Shown: positions 24,991 to 35,684 of the stretch, one piece after another | How the letters are laid out: the number at the start of each line of letters is the position of its first letter | How positions within the stretch are numbered: position 1 is the stretch's first letter | Assembly: GCF_032854445.1 (NCBI RefSeq) | Contig: NC_088298.1 | Coordinates: 9,533,504 to 9,597,503, forward strand | DNA: 64,000 nt | Source: Liolophura sinensis | Taxonomy: Eukaryota > Mollusca > Polyplacophora > Chitonida > Chitonidae | Direction: 5' to 3' | Program-made: the position numbers and the translations under genes | The notes under the pieces: model-generated | What the model saw: the letters and a program-made list of their open reading frames with translations, nothing else | What the model was told of the DNA's origin: nothing | Database searches by the model: none

Positions 24991-25917
24991 CTTTGTAAAA
25001 GCTATAATAGTTTAGATACAAGGTATACATGTAGCATCACTCCTTCTATATTGCTGGCAGGCTTCATGCAAACCTTATCTCGAAGTTACATGTACACTAA
25101 TAAATCCAAGCCGATTGTCTTTGTTATCGAACAAGTGTCGCCCAAATAAAATACACCAGCCTAAAGAACTGGGCCTCAAACGATGCTAGCTCAGCATAAG
25201 AAAAGGAGTTGGAGTCTTTCGGGGCCAGATTCTGTGTTGACTGGCAACATTGTACCTTTTGTGAAGCCCTGAAACTGGCCAATCCAGCCAATGTAGTATT
25301 GCTTCCAAAATCAACGTAAAATTGTGCATAAATTGCACTGAAAATTGCTCTTTCCTACGCGAAAAGGTTGAGGAATGAGGGTAAATGTAATTTCTAGTTA
25401 GAAATAATTAAACCTTTACATTCCAATACTTCTCCAGAATGACTGATGGTGTTAAAAAATATATATATTAACCTAGATGTTAGAATTAATGATGTGGTGT
25501 CAAGCCACGACACCTAAAAAGGCATGCATGATTTAACACAAAAACGTATTAAAGTTGGTTTACTAGTTGTTGACCCGGGAAAAGCTGGTACAACAACCAC
25601 GTGTGACTGTTTTGATTTCAGCAATGCTTGGTGGGTGGTTGGTAGTATAGGGGCTTCGAGTGTTCAAGAACATAATGACCTATCCACAAATCCATGGCGC
25701 ATAAACCGCCCTTAGGTCGTTCATTCAACAGTTTTACGCACCACAATGGTAATCAGTCCTTCTAGTCGGACGGAAAATCACTGACTCCAAGCACGATCCA
25801 CGCCTACCACACGTGCCAAGTGAAAGGGACATCGCCAAATTGTGTCAACATTTCTCCGACGATGCGAAGTTCAAAAACCATAACAACACATCAGCCTAGT
25901 GAGAGAGGAGAACTTAC
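24991..25917. other. noncoding stretch; possible minus-strand intron start
   Basis: A 63-codon plus-strand frame at 25524-25715 has no motif. If the minus-strand exon at 25918-25979 is real, this is the start of its intron. Confidence 0.3.
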
Positions 25918-25979
25918 CTTGCTGTTTCAGCGGGGAAAAAACTGTACAGAGGCTTGCAGACACAAAATCGTAATGGCAT
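25918..25979 (-). CDS. candidate first coding exon (minus), product unknown
   Basis: Seen: on the minus strand an ATG at 25979-25977 opens a frame that stays open for 20 codons plus two bases, up to a strong donor AAG|GTAAGT whose complement ACTTACCTT is at 25912-25920. The short peptide starts MPLRFCVCKPLYSFF and matches nothing I recognise. The surrounding 25.7-26.4 kb is less AT-rich than its neighbours and free of repeats, and a TATA-like and a CTCF-like motif lie upstream on this strand. Against: other ATGs lie upstream, the start context (CTGTCAATGC) is weak, and I did not find the next exon. Plus-strand open frames across the same bases (25820-26354) have no motif and I treat them as shadows. 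Confidence 0.25.
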
Positions 25980-26343
25980 TGACAGACAGGCCCGGGGGAA
26001 CAACAATTCTCACTAGGTTTCGGCTAAACTTCGTCAACCATTTTCGTTCTTCAATGACGAAAACATCGACAAGTACTTCGGCGGAAACTCTGCCTCTTCA
26101 CTTACAAGAATTCCACTTCCGCAGCAATGAGAACAAGTAGTGCGGATTTCTTCTCCGCTATACTGGCGAGAAATATGCGACCTTTTAGTCACACGCATCA
26201 ACGAACAAATAAATGGGGCATATGTTTCTTAAAAACATTCCAAATGTTGACTGTCGATGGAATTTACAGCTGTTTTTCGGGCACCAGCTACAGGAAAGTA
26301 GTGCATAAAAAGTTGCGTAAGAATAACAGTGACACAATAATTA

Positions 26344-26358
26344 TAGCTATATAGGTCA
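26344..26358 (-). promoter_or_regulatory. TATA-like motif upstream of the candidate exon
   Basis: The minus strand reads CTATATAGCTATAAT. It lies about 365 bases upstream of the candidate ATG, which would leave a long 5' UTR. In AT-rich DNA such a motif is common, so this has weight only together with the candidate exon. Confidence 0.2.
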
Positions 26359-26373
26359 GCTTATGAAGGGCAA

Positions 26374-26387
26374 ACAGTAGATGGCGC
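26374..26387 (+). promoter_or_regulatory. CTCF-like motif
   Basis: ACAGTAGATGGCGC matches 13 of 14 positions of the core CCASYAGRKGGCRS that is shared by vertebrate and insect CTCF. It sits next to the candidate minus-strand promoter, a usual place for CTCF. One-off motif matches are weak evidence. Confidence 0.3.
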
Positions 26388-26399
26388 TCTGTCGCTATT

Positions 26400-27180
26400 C
26401 CACTGAGGCTCAAGACGATACAGTACGAAGTGGGTGCTTAAAATGTTCTTTTTCGCGTGAACTGATATTCGATTTATACACTCAATGAATTAAAGAATAT
26501 CAAATATATTCGACAAAACGCAGATATGATTCTGGATCAAGCCCTCCTGACTGATTTTGGTCTGACAAGAATGCCGTCATCAGTAGGGCGAATTATACTC
26601 TAGACCCTCTTTTAATGAAACAGATCCTCTGACCGTTCACAAAAGGGAAAGAACATGGAAAGGAAAAAAAGAAAAAGATGAAAAGAAAGAGTAAAAAATA
26701 TGAAAATTCATCCAGTAGCCAGGCTCACTACAATTAAGAGGATTGGTTTATTGACATTGACACGCTTGCCTTCAGGCCAGAAGTGACACAGTTTATCTCT
26801 ATATGACTGGCTGTCACCATACCAGTAGGCTCTGAATTTAAATAGGCCTAGACTTTGTGCAGCGTCGTATTATTTAGGTGTCTTTACATATAGGCCAGCC
26901 TCTGTCGTTGTGCACGTTTAGAAGACCACGTTTATACTTATTTGTTCATTTGTTTGCTCGCTTTGGATTCAAGTCGCTTTCAGTAAAATTTCGGTCTAAT
27001 TATGAGCGTGTCTTGCTGTGCAGGAGTCTATAGAAGATTGTCAACGCCGACCTGGTTGTGCCAAGTTATAACTAAATGCTGCCTCACTGTAACATAACTC
27101 CCCAAAATCCATTCACACGTCCACGGTGACACCGTGCCAACAATTCATCGTGTTTCAATTTGGATCACTTTATACACTAC
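26400..27180. other. noncoding stretch, no recognised element
   Basis: A purine-rich run (26640-26700) and unique sequence. Nothing supported. Confidence 0.4.
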
Positions 27181-27280
27181 AGTATTGGCCGACGTGAATA
27201 TTCCGTATCCCCCCCAATATATGGCTGCAATATTGCCGAGGTGGCCTTAAATCAAAGTCATTCATTCATTCTTTACGTAT
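27180..27280 (+). repeat. (ATTC)n-tailed dispersed repeat
   Basis: GGCTGCAATATTGCCGAGGT then GGCCTTAAATCAAAGTCATTCATTC. The complement of 46906-46955 (CTGCAGCACAACCATTACGG then ATCAAGCCAAAATCATTC) has the same order, so this is probably the 3' end of a further SINE family whose tail is ATTC. Confidence 0.5.
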
Positions 27281-27548
27281 TTCCCCCTTAAAACTGGAAA
27301 AAGGGGGAAGAGTAAACATACTTAAATACTGATATTAAAAAGCAGCTGAATTACACTGAGGTTTTAAAAAAAGATGCGCATTGTTTCCAAAGTACCAATA
27401 AATAGTGAATAATAAAATCTTATTACTATCAATTAAACATCTACACTTGATTCTCACTGTATATTAAAATTTTGGCTACTGATTACACTGGTGTTAGTAC
27501 TCTTCACGGGCCAGACCAAGAGAAACATGTAATGTATCTTTCTTATTA

Positions 27549-27616
27549 TTTGATTGGTGTTTTACATCGTAAACAGGAATATTTCACTTATATGACGGCG
27601 ACCAGTATTATATGGT
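27549..27616 (-). mobile_element. SINE-A tail fragment
   Basis: TTGATTGGTGTTTTACATCG, GGAATATTTCACTTATATGA and CGGCGACCAGTATTATATGG, breaking off after GGTG. Confidence 0.8.
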
Positions 27617-27689
27617 GCATGGTGGGATCATGTAATGTATGCTACTATTTCTTTGTTCCTTGGTTTTAATGTTATTTTGTGTTAAATGT

Positions 27690-28060
27690 CTTGACAACAC
27701 AACATTTTGAGTATTTCTAGACCAATGACCAGTGATTGCATAAACTGCAATCAAAATCACTGCATTTTTTAAAAACCTAATTCCGGCAACCTGCGGATCG
27801 TTGAGGGTTTCCTCCAACCATAATGTTGGTCGCCGACGTATAAGTGAAATATTCGGCGAAAAACACCAATGTTCTGTTTTTTTTTTGGTGGGGGTTCTTC
27901 GTTTGTTTGTTTGTTTTGGAGGGGGGCTGGGCGTAACCATTTAAGCATTTACATGAACAGTTAGAATAAAACACTATAACTGGGGTAAATTGACAAGAGG
28001 CCTGTCTTCACCGGTTACGCGTGACCTTTTGCCAGCTATCACACTGTTTTTATACAAATC
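27690..28060 (+). repeat. dispersed repeat DR2, copy 1, interrupted by SINE-A
   Basis: Aligns with 34520-34812: GACAAC-AACATTTTGA, ACCAGTGA, a TGCA-ATCAA-ATCACTGCATTTT block, GGGGG-TGGGCGT, TTTAAGCATT-ACATGAA, AGAATAAAA, AAATTGACAAGAG, a GGTTACG block, CAGCTATCACA. The SINE-A fragment 27785-27870 lies inside it and is absent from the 34-kb copy. Confidence 0.65.
27785..27870 (+). mobile_element. SINE-A fragment nested in DR2
   Basis: GGCAACCTGCGGATCGTTGA, GGGTTTCCTCCAACCATAAT, GTTGGTCGCCGACGTATAAG and AAACACCAAT. It lacks both head and tail and is followed by T and G runs. Confidence 0.8.
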
Positions 28061-28740
28061 TTCTGGCTTTATACGTCGAATATCTTTTACTATAGGTCTA
28101 TCATTATAATGATACCGGTATAAAATATATCAATTATATGTGATAATAAGCTTTGTGGTTGTGTGAGTGTCTGTAATTCGTTATTTCTTTGATTTGCCTT
28201 CACGCGGTATGATGGGGGCTGGTATATGCGTAGATGGCACCTAGTGTGAGGAAACTACCGCTCCTCGTTAGCTATTGGACAACGTCTCTGTCTTAAAGCC
28301 GCATCCGAGCCAGAAATAGCTGCATTCCAATTTGGAATCGCTGTACCGATAAAAAGGTATTTACAGAATAAATTAATTAATGCATTAATTTTCTAACGCC
28401 CTTTTAAAATTAAAATCACCAGGAATATTAAAAAGAAACATCTTCAAAGCTTGCAGGCTACTGTGCACTGGGTGAGTGCAGAAAAAAAAACGGTGAAGAT
28501 CGGTATCTATAAGCAACTGTATGTCATTGATGTCAACTGTTTTAACTATAATAGCTGATAAGTGTAGATAAGTGCTGCAGCTCAATCTGTTACGCCATGT
28601 TTGTAGCGTGCACCTGACCTACCGCGTGCTGTTCAAATGTACGTACGGGATCACACGTTCAGTAAGGAAGCAAACAAAAAAAACAACCAACACAATTATT
28701 TTTTTCCCTTCTCACCCCACATTGGAGATAAATGCATCCT
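28061..28740. other. noncoding stretch
   Basis: GTAGATGGCACC at about 28230 faintly resembles the CTCF-like core. No gene or repeat recognised. Confidence 0.35.
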
Positions 28741-28744
28741 CTTC

Positions 28745-28860
28745 CCGACTCCATCCCCCCCCCCCCCCCCCCAACCTCCATCGTAATGCCGGCCATCGTC
28801 GTATATCAGTGCAATATACGTAGGGCGTAAATCATCTATAAAATGTATAAATAAATGAAT
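28745..28860 (+). mobile_element. SINE-A, diverged, with expanded C tract
   Basis: An 18-base C run (28755-28772) replaces the usual CCCCCGGG of the element. CCTCCATCGTAATGCCGGCC and ATCGTCGTATATCAGTGCAA follow, then an AAATAAATGAATG tail. Confidence 0.75.
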
Positions 28861-29921
28861 GCAGCAATGTCTGTCTACTATCTTTCATCAGTAAGAAAGT
28901 CGCTAATAAAGTAGATACGGGCAAATTTTTGGGACACCTTGTTTGCTCTTTATAACCGATGCACAATTGTAGCAGGAATATTCAGTGGGGTTTTTCATAC
29001 ATACATTTAGTTCATCTACTAAACAACATATTGCGAGATTTACTTTTCCCCCCCAAAAGAAAAAAAAACTGGGAGAGAAATGTATTTCTTAATTGCTTTC
29101 AGCGCTACTAACATCTGTACTAAAATTAGAAGAATTGGGAAGGTCTTGACTTAACCAGAAGCCAAGAGTTTTTATGCATATTATTAACTGAACGTGTACG
29201 AGACAAAAACAATCCATTTTTTTTTTCATTTGTGTGTATCCTGTTAAGATTTCTACTCAAACATGCAGACTAACATACTAAAGAGAACTGTTCCAAAAAG
29301 GTTTTGCTTTCTCAAGTAAGACAAAGAGGTCTGCTACTGTAACTGAGCTATGTAGAAGTAATGTTAGCGACTCATTGTCAAATTTCACAACAAAAGAAAA
29401 GAAAGTTGCGCATACTTTGGTTGAAAAAGAATAAAAGTTGAGTCTGACCCCTGAATCATGAAGCGATCATAGACTTAAGTTAAAGTTTTAAATCACTTTA
29501 AAATTGTTATTATCTAATGTAACAAGTAACAAGTAACGAGTATGTTATTGCACAAACAATTCCAGCTGAAATAACAGAAAAGAACATACCAAATTGAATG
29601 ATTAAAACTTTGACTAAAATCAAATGTCTAAGATCGCTTCGTGATCCAGGGGCCTCTATAACGTATCTCTGTAAAGCTATGTATACCGGGGTTCAGTTGA
29701 GATCTTTGTATTGTCCAAGTGCACCTCTGTTTGTTTTGTGAAGTTTCAAATATTTGATGCAGACTTCTCCTGATACCAAAGACTGATTAATTTTTTATTG
29801 TTGTTCAACGCCATGTCCAAGAATTGCACTATGGCAGTCTGTTTATGAGTGGATGAAACGGGAGTATGCCTTGGGTAAACAACCAACGGCGCCGATGAAT
29901 TGCAAAGTTCAGTGAAGTTTA
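28861..29921. other. noncoding stretch, no recognised element
   Basis: Unique AT-rich sequence. A small tandem AACAAGTAAC is at about 29520. No gene supported. Confidence 0.4.
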
Positions 29922-30390
29922 TTCATTTATTTATTTATTTGATGTTTAACGTCTTAACCAACAATTGTGAGGATGACCAGGCAGGTTAATAGGTAGAGAA
30001 AACCGGAGTTCCCGGATTAAACCGGACTACCCGGAGATAACCGGAGGGCCTGGAGTAAACCGGAGAAAATCGGAGTTCCTGGAGAAAACCGCACTACCCG
30101 GAGTAAACCGGATTAATCGGAGAAAAGCGGACTACCCGGAGTAAACCGGATTAATCGGAGTAAACCGGAGAGCCCGGAGAAAACCGGACTACCTGAAGTA
30201 GCCTAAACCGGACAACCCGGAGTTAACGGGCCACCAGAAGTAAGCCAAGAGAAAACCAAACTACTCGGAGAAAACCGGAGTGCCCGGATAAAACCGGAGT
30301 GTCTGGGGTAAAGCGGACTATCCAGGGTAAAGCAGAGAGCTCAGAGAGAACCGGAGGTCTTCGGAGAAAGCCGGAGGGCGTGGAGTAAAC
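29922..30390 (-). repeat. SINE-C tail joined to a minisatellite grown from its core
   Basis: 29922-29995 is a SINE-C tail (TTTATTTATTTGATGTTTAA, CGTC, GGTTAATAGG). From 29996 to 30390 the core motif AAACCGGAGT / CCCGGAGTAAACCGGA is repeated about 20 times with irregular 14-32-base spacing. Ordinary SINE-C copies contain this motif once (for example ACCGGAGAGCCGGGCGTAAACC at about 36475). A 133-codon minus-strand frame across the array is a by-product of the repeat. Confidence 0.8.
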
Positions 30391-30875
30391 CAACGTTCTT
30401 CGGCATGTACATGTACACTGCTCTCCAATTGCCGTTATATATAGCATATATTTGACAATACATGTATATGACGTATACGTTCTTTGGTTGCGGTATAATG
30501 TTGACTCATGAACTGCGGGGTAACGGGTATTCATATATAAGCGCATGTGGCACGTATATGGACAAAGGCCTTTGTGGGCAACCGCACCTTTTCTATTCGT
30601 TACATTGATGACGCCTTCGTGCATTTCTCATTGCTTTATTATATGAATTTCCATGTTTTGACTTCACGTACCGATAATGCCTGCAAAGTACATGTAGTTA
30701 TTGATTCCTTTCTAGCCTACGCTGAATACCGAGAGTAAACAATGGTTAACCATAGGTCTGCGAGTGGGGCAGGTGGAGCATTGGTGAGACACATTCGAGA
30801 ATGCATATCCCATAAGCACCTATACTAGATATATCAATTTCTCCTCTCCAGCACATCTTTATAGATTTTCAACCG
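30391..30875. other. noncoding stretch
   Basis: A 63-codon plus-strand frame at 30547-30735 contains RYIDDAF, which resembles a reverse-transcriptase active-site motif, but the surrounding residues do not support it. Nothing else is seen. Confidence 0.35.
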
Positions 30876-31310
30876 ATTTATTTGTTTATTTATTTAACGC
30901 CATATAGTTTTCATTTCTATACGATTGTGAACAGTTTTAAGGATGATAAAAACAACACGTAGATTGCCCGGGGTAAACCACAGACCTGTGCAAAGTTAAT
31001 GGTAAGCTTTCCTACCTGTGACATTTGTTATATTAGTAAGATTAAACTGAATTAACAAATAGGCCAAGTCAACATAAAACAAATACGTCACAATAGTCAT
31101 CAGGTTTGATTTGTACAATTATTAATTTCACTGACTTTCAAAGCATAGTTAAGAATTTTCATGTAATTGGGGGCGAATAGGGATACAGACTTGTGTTAGT
31201 TTTCCAACACTTCTCCTGGCTTCCTGTCGCAACCGAACCAACGAGAGTTGCATTCGAACCTGCGACCTTATTGGTCAGAGAGGGATCGGCTGCAGCAAGA
31301 CAGACGAATT
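30876..31310 (-). mobile_element. SINE-C copy, diverged
   Basis: Tail TTTGTTTATTTATTTAACGC at the left, core TGCCCGGGGTAAACCACAGA near 30965 and CTTTCCTACCTGTGACAT. The right end, read on the minus strand, holds the B-box-like GGTTCGAATGCAACTCTCGT (complement near 31250), as in the full copy at 61250. The middle 31030-31150 is not recognisable, so two elements are possible. Confidence 0.5.
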
Positions 31311-31363
31311 GGTCAACTGAAAACAATCAGCTGATAGTACAAGCCTGCAAGTCTGACAAATGA

Positions 31364-31595
31364 GGGCCCTCAGCGGCCTAGCGGTTAACGCCCGAGCGCA
31401 GCACAATGGTCTGAAAGCCTCTCACTAATGCGGTTGCTGTGAGTTCACGTCCAGTTCATGCTGCCTTTCACTCCGGTCATACGTGGGAAGGTCTGCAGCA
31501 ACTTGCGGATGGTAGTGGGTTTCCCCCCTGCCATCTGCCCGGAATTCTTTCACCAAAATGCTGGCCGCCAGTGTTTAAGTGAAATATTATTATTG
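31364..31595 (+). mobile_element. SINE-A copy with tRNA-like head
   Basis: GGGCCCTCAGCGGCCTAGCG (A-box region), TGCTGTGAGTTCACGTCCAG (B-box region), GCCTTTCACTCCGGTCATAC, GTGGGAAGGTCTGC, GGATGGTAGTGGGTTTCCCC and GCTGGCCGCCAGTGTTTAAG. It ends in AATATTATTATTG instead of a clean AAAT tail. Confidence 0.9.
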
Positions 31596-31734
31596 TAATT
31601 CTTACGTTGGGTGAAAAGAATGCGATGAATTCACGTGATACAGGCAGAACACAACCCACAAGCATCACGTCTCAATATGAACGCGATCCATTGGAAAATG
31701 CATCAACATTTTTACACCTTATGCTTAACATTAG

Positions 31735-32018
31735 GTGTGTGTGTATATACACCGTGACTGCTTGAGACAAGGCGAGCCGATGCCGCCAAAATGCTGGCGC
31801 CCCTGAAATATCAAGCCGAAGACATCAAGTCTCACCCTATCACAGTATACTGACACTGGGCCAACCAGTCATGTTTCCTTGCTTTATCTCCTCAGAGCTG
31901 AGCGCGAAGCAAAACAGAAACAAGCACCATTTTTAAAGTCTTATGAACGGACCCTGGTTTGATCCCGGGTCTCCAGAGTTCGGGTCGGACGCTCTAACAA
32001 TTAAGCCACCGAAATGGT
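31735..32018 (-). mobile_element. SINE-B copy with tRNA-like head
   Basis: GCGAGCCGATGCCGCCAAAA, TGAAATATCAAGCCGAAGAC, TATACTGACACTGGGCCAAC and CAGTCATG align with the 4482 copy. The right end on the minus strand reads GGTGGCTTAATTGTTAGAGC then GGGATCAAACCAGGGTCCG, a tRNA-like A box and B box. Confidence 0.8.
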
Positions 32019-32080
32019 ATCATTTATTACACTATACGACCTAATTCAAAGGGCCGCCTGACAGGTGTAATTAACGGGAT

Positions 32081-32083
<3 letters not shown>

Positions 32084-32147
<64 letters not shown>
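32084..32147. repeat. (CA)32 microsatellite
   Basis: Uninterrupted CA dinucleotide, 64 bases, immediately upstream of a 5'-truncated SINE-A. Confidence 0.98.
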
Positions 32148-32149
<2 letters not shown>

Positions 32150-32160
32150 TGCATGCATAC

Positions 32161-32301
32161 ATTCCTCTCCGACCGTATGTGGGATGGGTTTCGTCGGGGC
32201 TCTGCCCGGTTTCCTCACCTCACTATAATGCTGACCGCCGCCGTATACGTAAAATATTCTTGAGTACGGCATAAAACACCGATCAAATAAATAAATAAAT
32301 A
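32161..32301 (+). mobile_element. SINE-A copy, 5'-truncated
   Basis: CCTCTCCGACCGTATGTGGG, GGGGCTCTGCCCGGTTTCCT, GCTGACCGCCGCCGTATACG and CTTGAGTACGGCATAAAACA, ending in a clean (AAAT)n tail. Confidence 0.92.
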
Positions 32302-32337
32302 CATGGGAGTACGGATCCTTTCGCTTCAACAGTTTGC

Positions 32338-32612
32338 CCGTAAAGCTGGTTTCGGGAAGACTGTGGTCTTGGAAGCTGAACTTAAGAAGGCTGTGGTCTT
32401 GGAAACTATCATTGGGAAGACCGTGGATTTGGAAACTGGCTTTGGGAGCCCGTGGTCTAGAAAGCTGGTTTTGGGAAAACCGTTGTCCTGGAAGCTAGTC
32501 TTAGGGGTGCCATGGTCTAGGAAACTGGCCTTGGGGAGGCCGTGGCCTTGGAGGTTGATCTTTGGAAGGCTGTTGTCTAGGAAGATGGTTTTGGAAGCTG
32601 GTCTTCACCCTC
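32338..32612 (+). repeat. 30-bp minisatellite, about 9 copies
   Basis: Unit CTGGTCTTGGGAAGGCCGTG + GTCTTGGAAA. The period is a multiple of three, so a plus-strand frame (32303-32681) stays open and reads as a 10-residue repeat such as GKTVVLE. A one-base deletion near 32447 then moves the repeat to another frame (GxPWSRKLVL). The frame change without a stop argues for open-by-chance rather than selection. The array ends at a donor-like CCAA|GTGAGT (32616). Confidence 0.85.
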
Positions 32613-32616
32613 CAAG

Positions 32617-34424
32617 TGAGTACTTATTTTCGGTTTCCAATTTGTTTTGCTTGGGAGTTTATATATCGTCATTACCTCCGTAGTATTGTTGGTATTTATA
32701 TAAAATTCATTTGATATGATTTGCCCAAAAGTTAGTTTGGAGAAATCATTGTCTTCTCGAGTGCTTTATATTCCCTGCATGGACGGAATATTATTTAAGC
32801 ATCACTTTAGATCTGGATTCCCCGACTTTCTTTGTTGCAGTTCCTCACTTACTTTTTCAGCTGTCTGAGTTAAAAGTTTTCATATTCCGATCTATCATAC
32901 AAAGTCTTCTCCATACACGCAACGAGAATAAACATGATCCCAAGAAAACAATTTTCTTTTTTTATATTTTGAAGTCTAAATTAAATATAAATTTAATTGT
33001 CTTCACTACAATATAAACATTGTGTGGAGTAGAACGTTCTTAATTTTTATTATTCCAGTCATACATGAGTTTAATTAATAATCAATCGGTTTATGTATGC
33101 TGTAAATATATGATGAATAAAAATGATCAGTACGAGAACCAACGTAAACCGCTAATTATGGATTCTTATTTTACAATCAGTTTTTTCCCCCCCAAAAAAT
33201 AAATACCGGTAAAACCGTCAAATTTAACAGAAAGTCTGTTGTTTAAGTTTATGCTAGAATGTTTTTGTTACTGCAGCAGATTATTCCGTTAAATGTGACA
33301 CATCGAGACTGCATTAGACTAACAGCACATTATGTTGAATATGATAGAGTATAGTGTGATAATAACAGAGCGTACATTCTAACATCATTCAAACAACAAT
33401 CTTTCTGTTAAAATTAACAGATTTGAGTGACCTTGAATGTACGTGACAAGGACGACCTTCACCTACATCTATGACTTCGCTCCGAATATTATTTTACCGC
33501 TCGCTCTATCCATTTCCATACCAGTTTATTAAAATATTAAACCCGCCAACCTTCTATTTGTGGGATAATCACTTTTTGTTTATATGTTCTTCTATTACAA
33601 GCATAATATTTCACTTTTAAAAAGGTTACCGAAATAAGGTATTTTGTTTTGGAGACATTGCATCAATGCAAGAACAATGATTATTCCTGGATGGTCACTC
33701 TCAAAATCAAGTACATTGTACTGCCAGAAGACTGTGGCCGTCCTATGTGAATTGCTTTTCAAGGGAGGCTACTTTTGAAGAGTTCTATATGCAACCAAAT
33801 AATATGATGTAAAGTACCCTCCCTTGAATTTGTACATATAGCGTGCCCTTTTGTAACTTGGTATTTGGTGTAATGATTTGTAAGTTTTTACTATCAATTT
33901 CTGATTGTCTTGACGTTAGTTCCGATAATAGTATGACGGTATCCATGTGTATCAGTGCGGTGACAATACTGACGTGTTTAAAAGAAAACATGAAACGTTT
34001 GGTTTTTATTTCGTAATATGCAGTTTAGCATGTTTCCTAACGTTTAAAGAAACCAGAAGATATCCTAATTAAGACCCCAGCGGGTATCCGGAAATTAGGT
34101 AGCTGAGAAATTTGGACGTCAGCGGCAATGCCAGACTGTAAAAGCAACAATCACTAAGGCAATTTATTCCTATAAATCAGAGAAATAGATCCAAGGCGAT
34201 TTTAGACTCACAGCCATGCTTCTTAAATGTAAATTCAGAATGTAATTTATATACGGAAAAGGGGATTCTCGCTGATCCATTCATCGATAGGGTTGATTCG
34301 CCGAAGTCGATCATTACCCGTTGAATCGTGAGGTCGCGGACTCGAATTCAGCTGTCACTAGTTAGTTTCTGTCCTGAAAAACATTTCCTAGAACGACAAA
34401 GGACTAACAGGATAATTTGTTGAA
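32617..34424. other. noncoding stretch, no recognised element
   Basis: AT-rich unique sequence. An acceptor-like pyrimidine tract ending TTGTTGCAG near 32840 has no exon-like frame behind it. A TTAACAG motif recurs at 33228, 33320 and 33415 but without clear periodicity. Confidence 0.4.
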
Positions 34425-34485
34425 TATGACATTTCACTTATACGAAGGCTCAGAGGAAAACCGCGACTATCTTCAGGTTGCTGGC
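34425..34485 (-). mobile_element. SINE-A remnant
   Basis: ACATTTCACTTATACGAAGG, CTCAGAGGAAAACCGCGACT and ATCTTCAGGTTGCTGG. It lies directly left of a DR2 copy; at 27549 a SINE-A fragment also precedes DR2. Confidence 0.65.
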
Positions 34486-34489
34486 TTTT

Positions 34490-34812
34490 TTTTCCAAATT
34501 AATGTCCATGAAAGGCGTTTAAATGTGATGACAACGTAACATTTTGACTCATTCTACACCAGTGACGTCTAATAAATTGCAGTTAACATCACTGCATTTT
34601 ATTTTACCGAATTCTGCTTAAGCCATGGTCTTAGGGGGCGTGAAATTTGCTTCTGTTTAAGCATTAACATGAATAGTAAGAATAAAATCCTAACCAAGCT
34701 AAACTGACAAGAGCCGGTGTTTTACAGGTTACGTGAGAACCTTCGTCAGCTATCACAATGTCGTCGCTGCTCTGGTTTTTCCCTCTACGCTGTGTGGCTT
34801 ATATTATATTTC
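34490..34812 (+). repeat. dispersed repeat DR2, copy 2
   Basis: The least interrupted copy: ACATTTTGACTCATTCTACA, CCAGTGACGTCTAATAAATT, TCACTGCATTTT, CTGCTTAAGCCATGGTCTTA, TTTAAGCATTAACATGAATA, GTTACGTGAGAACCTTCGTC and AGCTATCACAATGTCGTCGC. Class unknown. Confidence 0.65.
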
Positions 34813-35441
34813 GAGCTTCTGGTGACACCCGTATGACTCTCTCGTTTGGGCGACAAAAATACTACCTGTCATGACATGTGGTGAAAGCAAGTTCGGCTAA
34901 TCGACAATTGTCAACATAAGGCCACAAGTCCATTATGTAACATGGTTTGATCTAGGCCATGGTGTTGCGTCAAGATGGTCTATTTACTCGGTAAGGTGTG
35001 CTAACTACACAGTCTGCATTTAGAAATGGTGCTTAGCTAACCGGTGGCTGGTCGGTCTGTTATTATACAACGGTATTGTGACCTACTGTGTTATTGATCA
35101 CAGCCGTGCGCGCATGCGTGGTAATGGTGCGTTGGCGTTGGCATTGCACAAGGGTGACCATTAACTCCAGTATTCTTTACAGAGAATTTAGCAGAATTAT
35201 ATTCCAATGTATCGTTATCAAAGTTTTTTTTCTTTTCTTTTGTTAACAATATTTTATATTCAAATAAATGAAAAGGATCGACAAAATGGCAGAGTGTGTA
35301 TATATAAATGCCTTTTGGTTTTAGAGAACGAATAATTGCTTTGATGATGATATTACATTGCCAGTCAGCTGGAAACCAAATTTATGATGGGATGGATTTA
35401 TAATTGATTAAATGGATCATTAAGTTTAATATTTATATACT
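34813..35441. other. noncoding stretch with NRF1-like motif
   Basis: CGTGCGCGCATGCGTGG at 35104-35120 resembles the NRF1 palindrome GCGCATGCGC. There is no open frame nearby, so a promoter is not claimed. The remainder is unique AT-rich sequence. Confidence 0.3.
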
Positions 35442-35684
35442 TATTTTATTGGTATTTTACGCCGTGCTCAAAAATATTTCACTTATGCGCCGGTGACCAA
35501 CATTGTGGTGGGAGGAAGCCATGGGAAACCCACGACCATCCGCAGGCTGGTGTCAGACTTTCCCACGTATGACCGGAGAGGAAGCCTTCATGAGCTGCAC
35601 TTGAACTCACATCGACCGCACTGGTGAGAAGCTCCTGGGTCAATTAGCTGCGTTAGCACGGTAACCACTAGCCACGGAGGTCCC
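35442..35684 (-). mobile_element. SINE-A copy, full length
   Basis: TTATTTTATTGGTATTTTAC at the tail side, then all core blocks, to the tRNA-like head (complement of GGGACCTCCGTGGCTAGTGG). The B-box region TGCACTTGAACTC is intact. No clear target-site duplication found. Confidence 0.93.

Noticed and set aside
25820-26354. Plus-strand frames of 106 and 75 codons in the less AT-rich island
   Set aside because: No motif or splice support; the stronger signal (consensus donor) is on the opposite strand.
30223-30624. 133-codon minus-strand frame
   Set aside because: Mostly the CCGGAGTAAACC minisatellite derived from SINE-C; no family motif.
30547-30735. RYIDDAF resembling a reverse-transcriptase YxDD motif
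   Set aside because: Isolated four-residue match; neighbouring reverse-transcriptase motifs are absent in all frames.
31965-32018. Possible tRNA gene on the minus strand
   Set aside because: A and B boxes are present but they continue into the SINE-B body and no acceptor stem closes.
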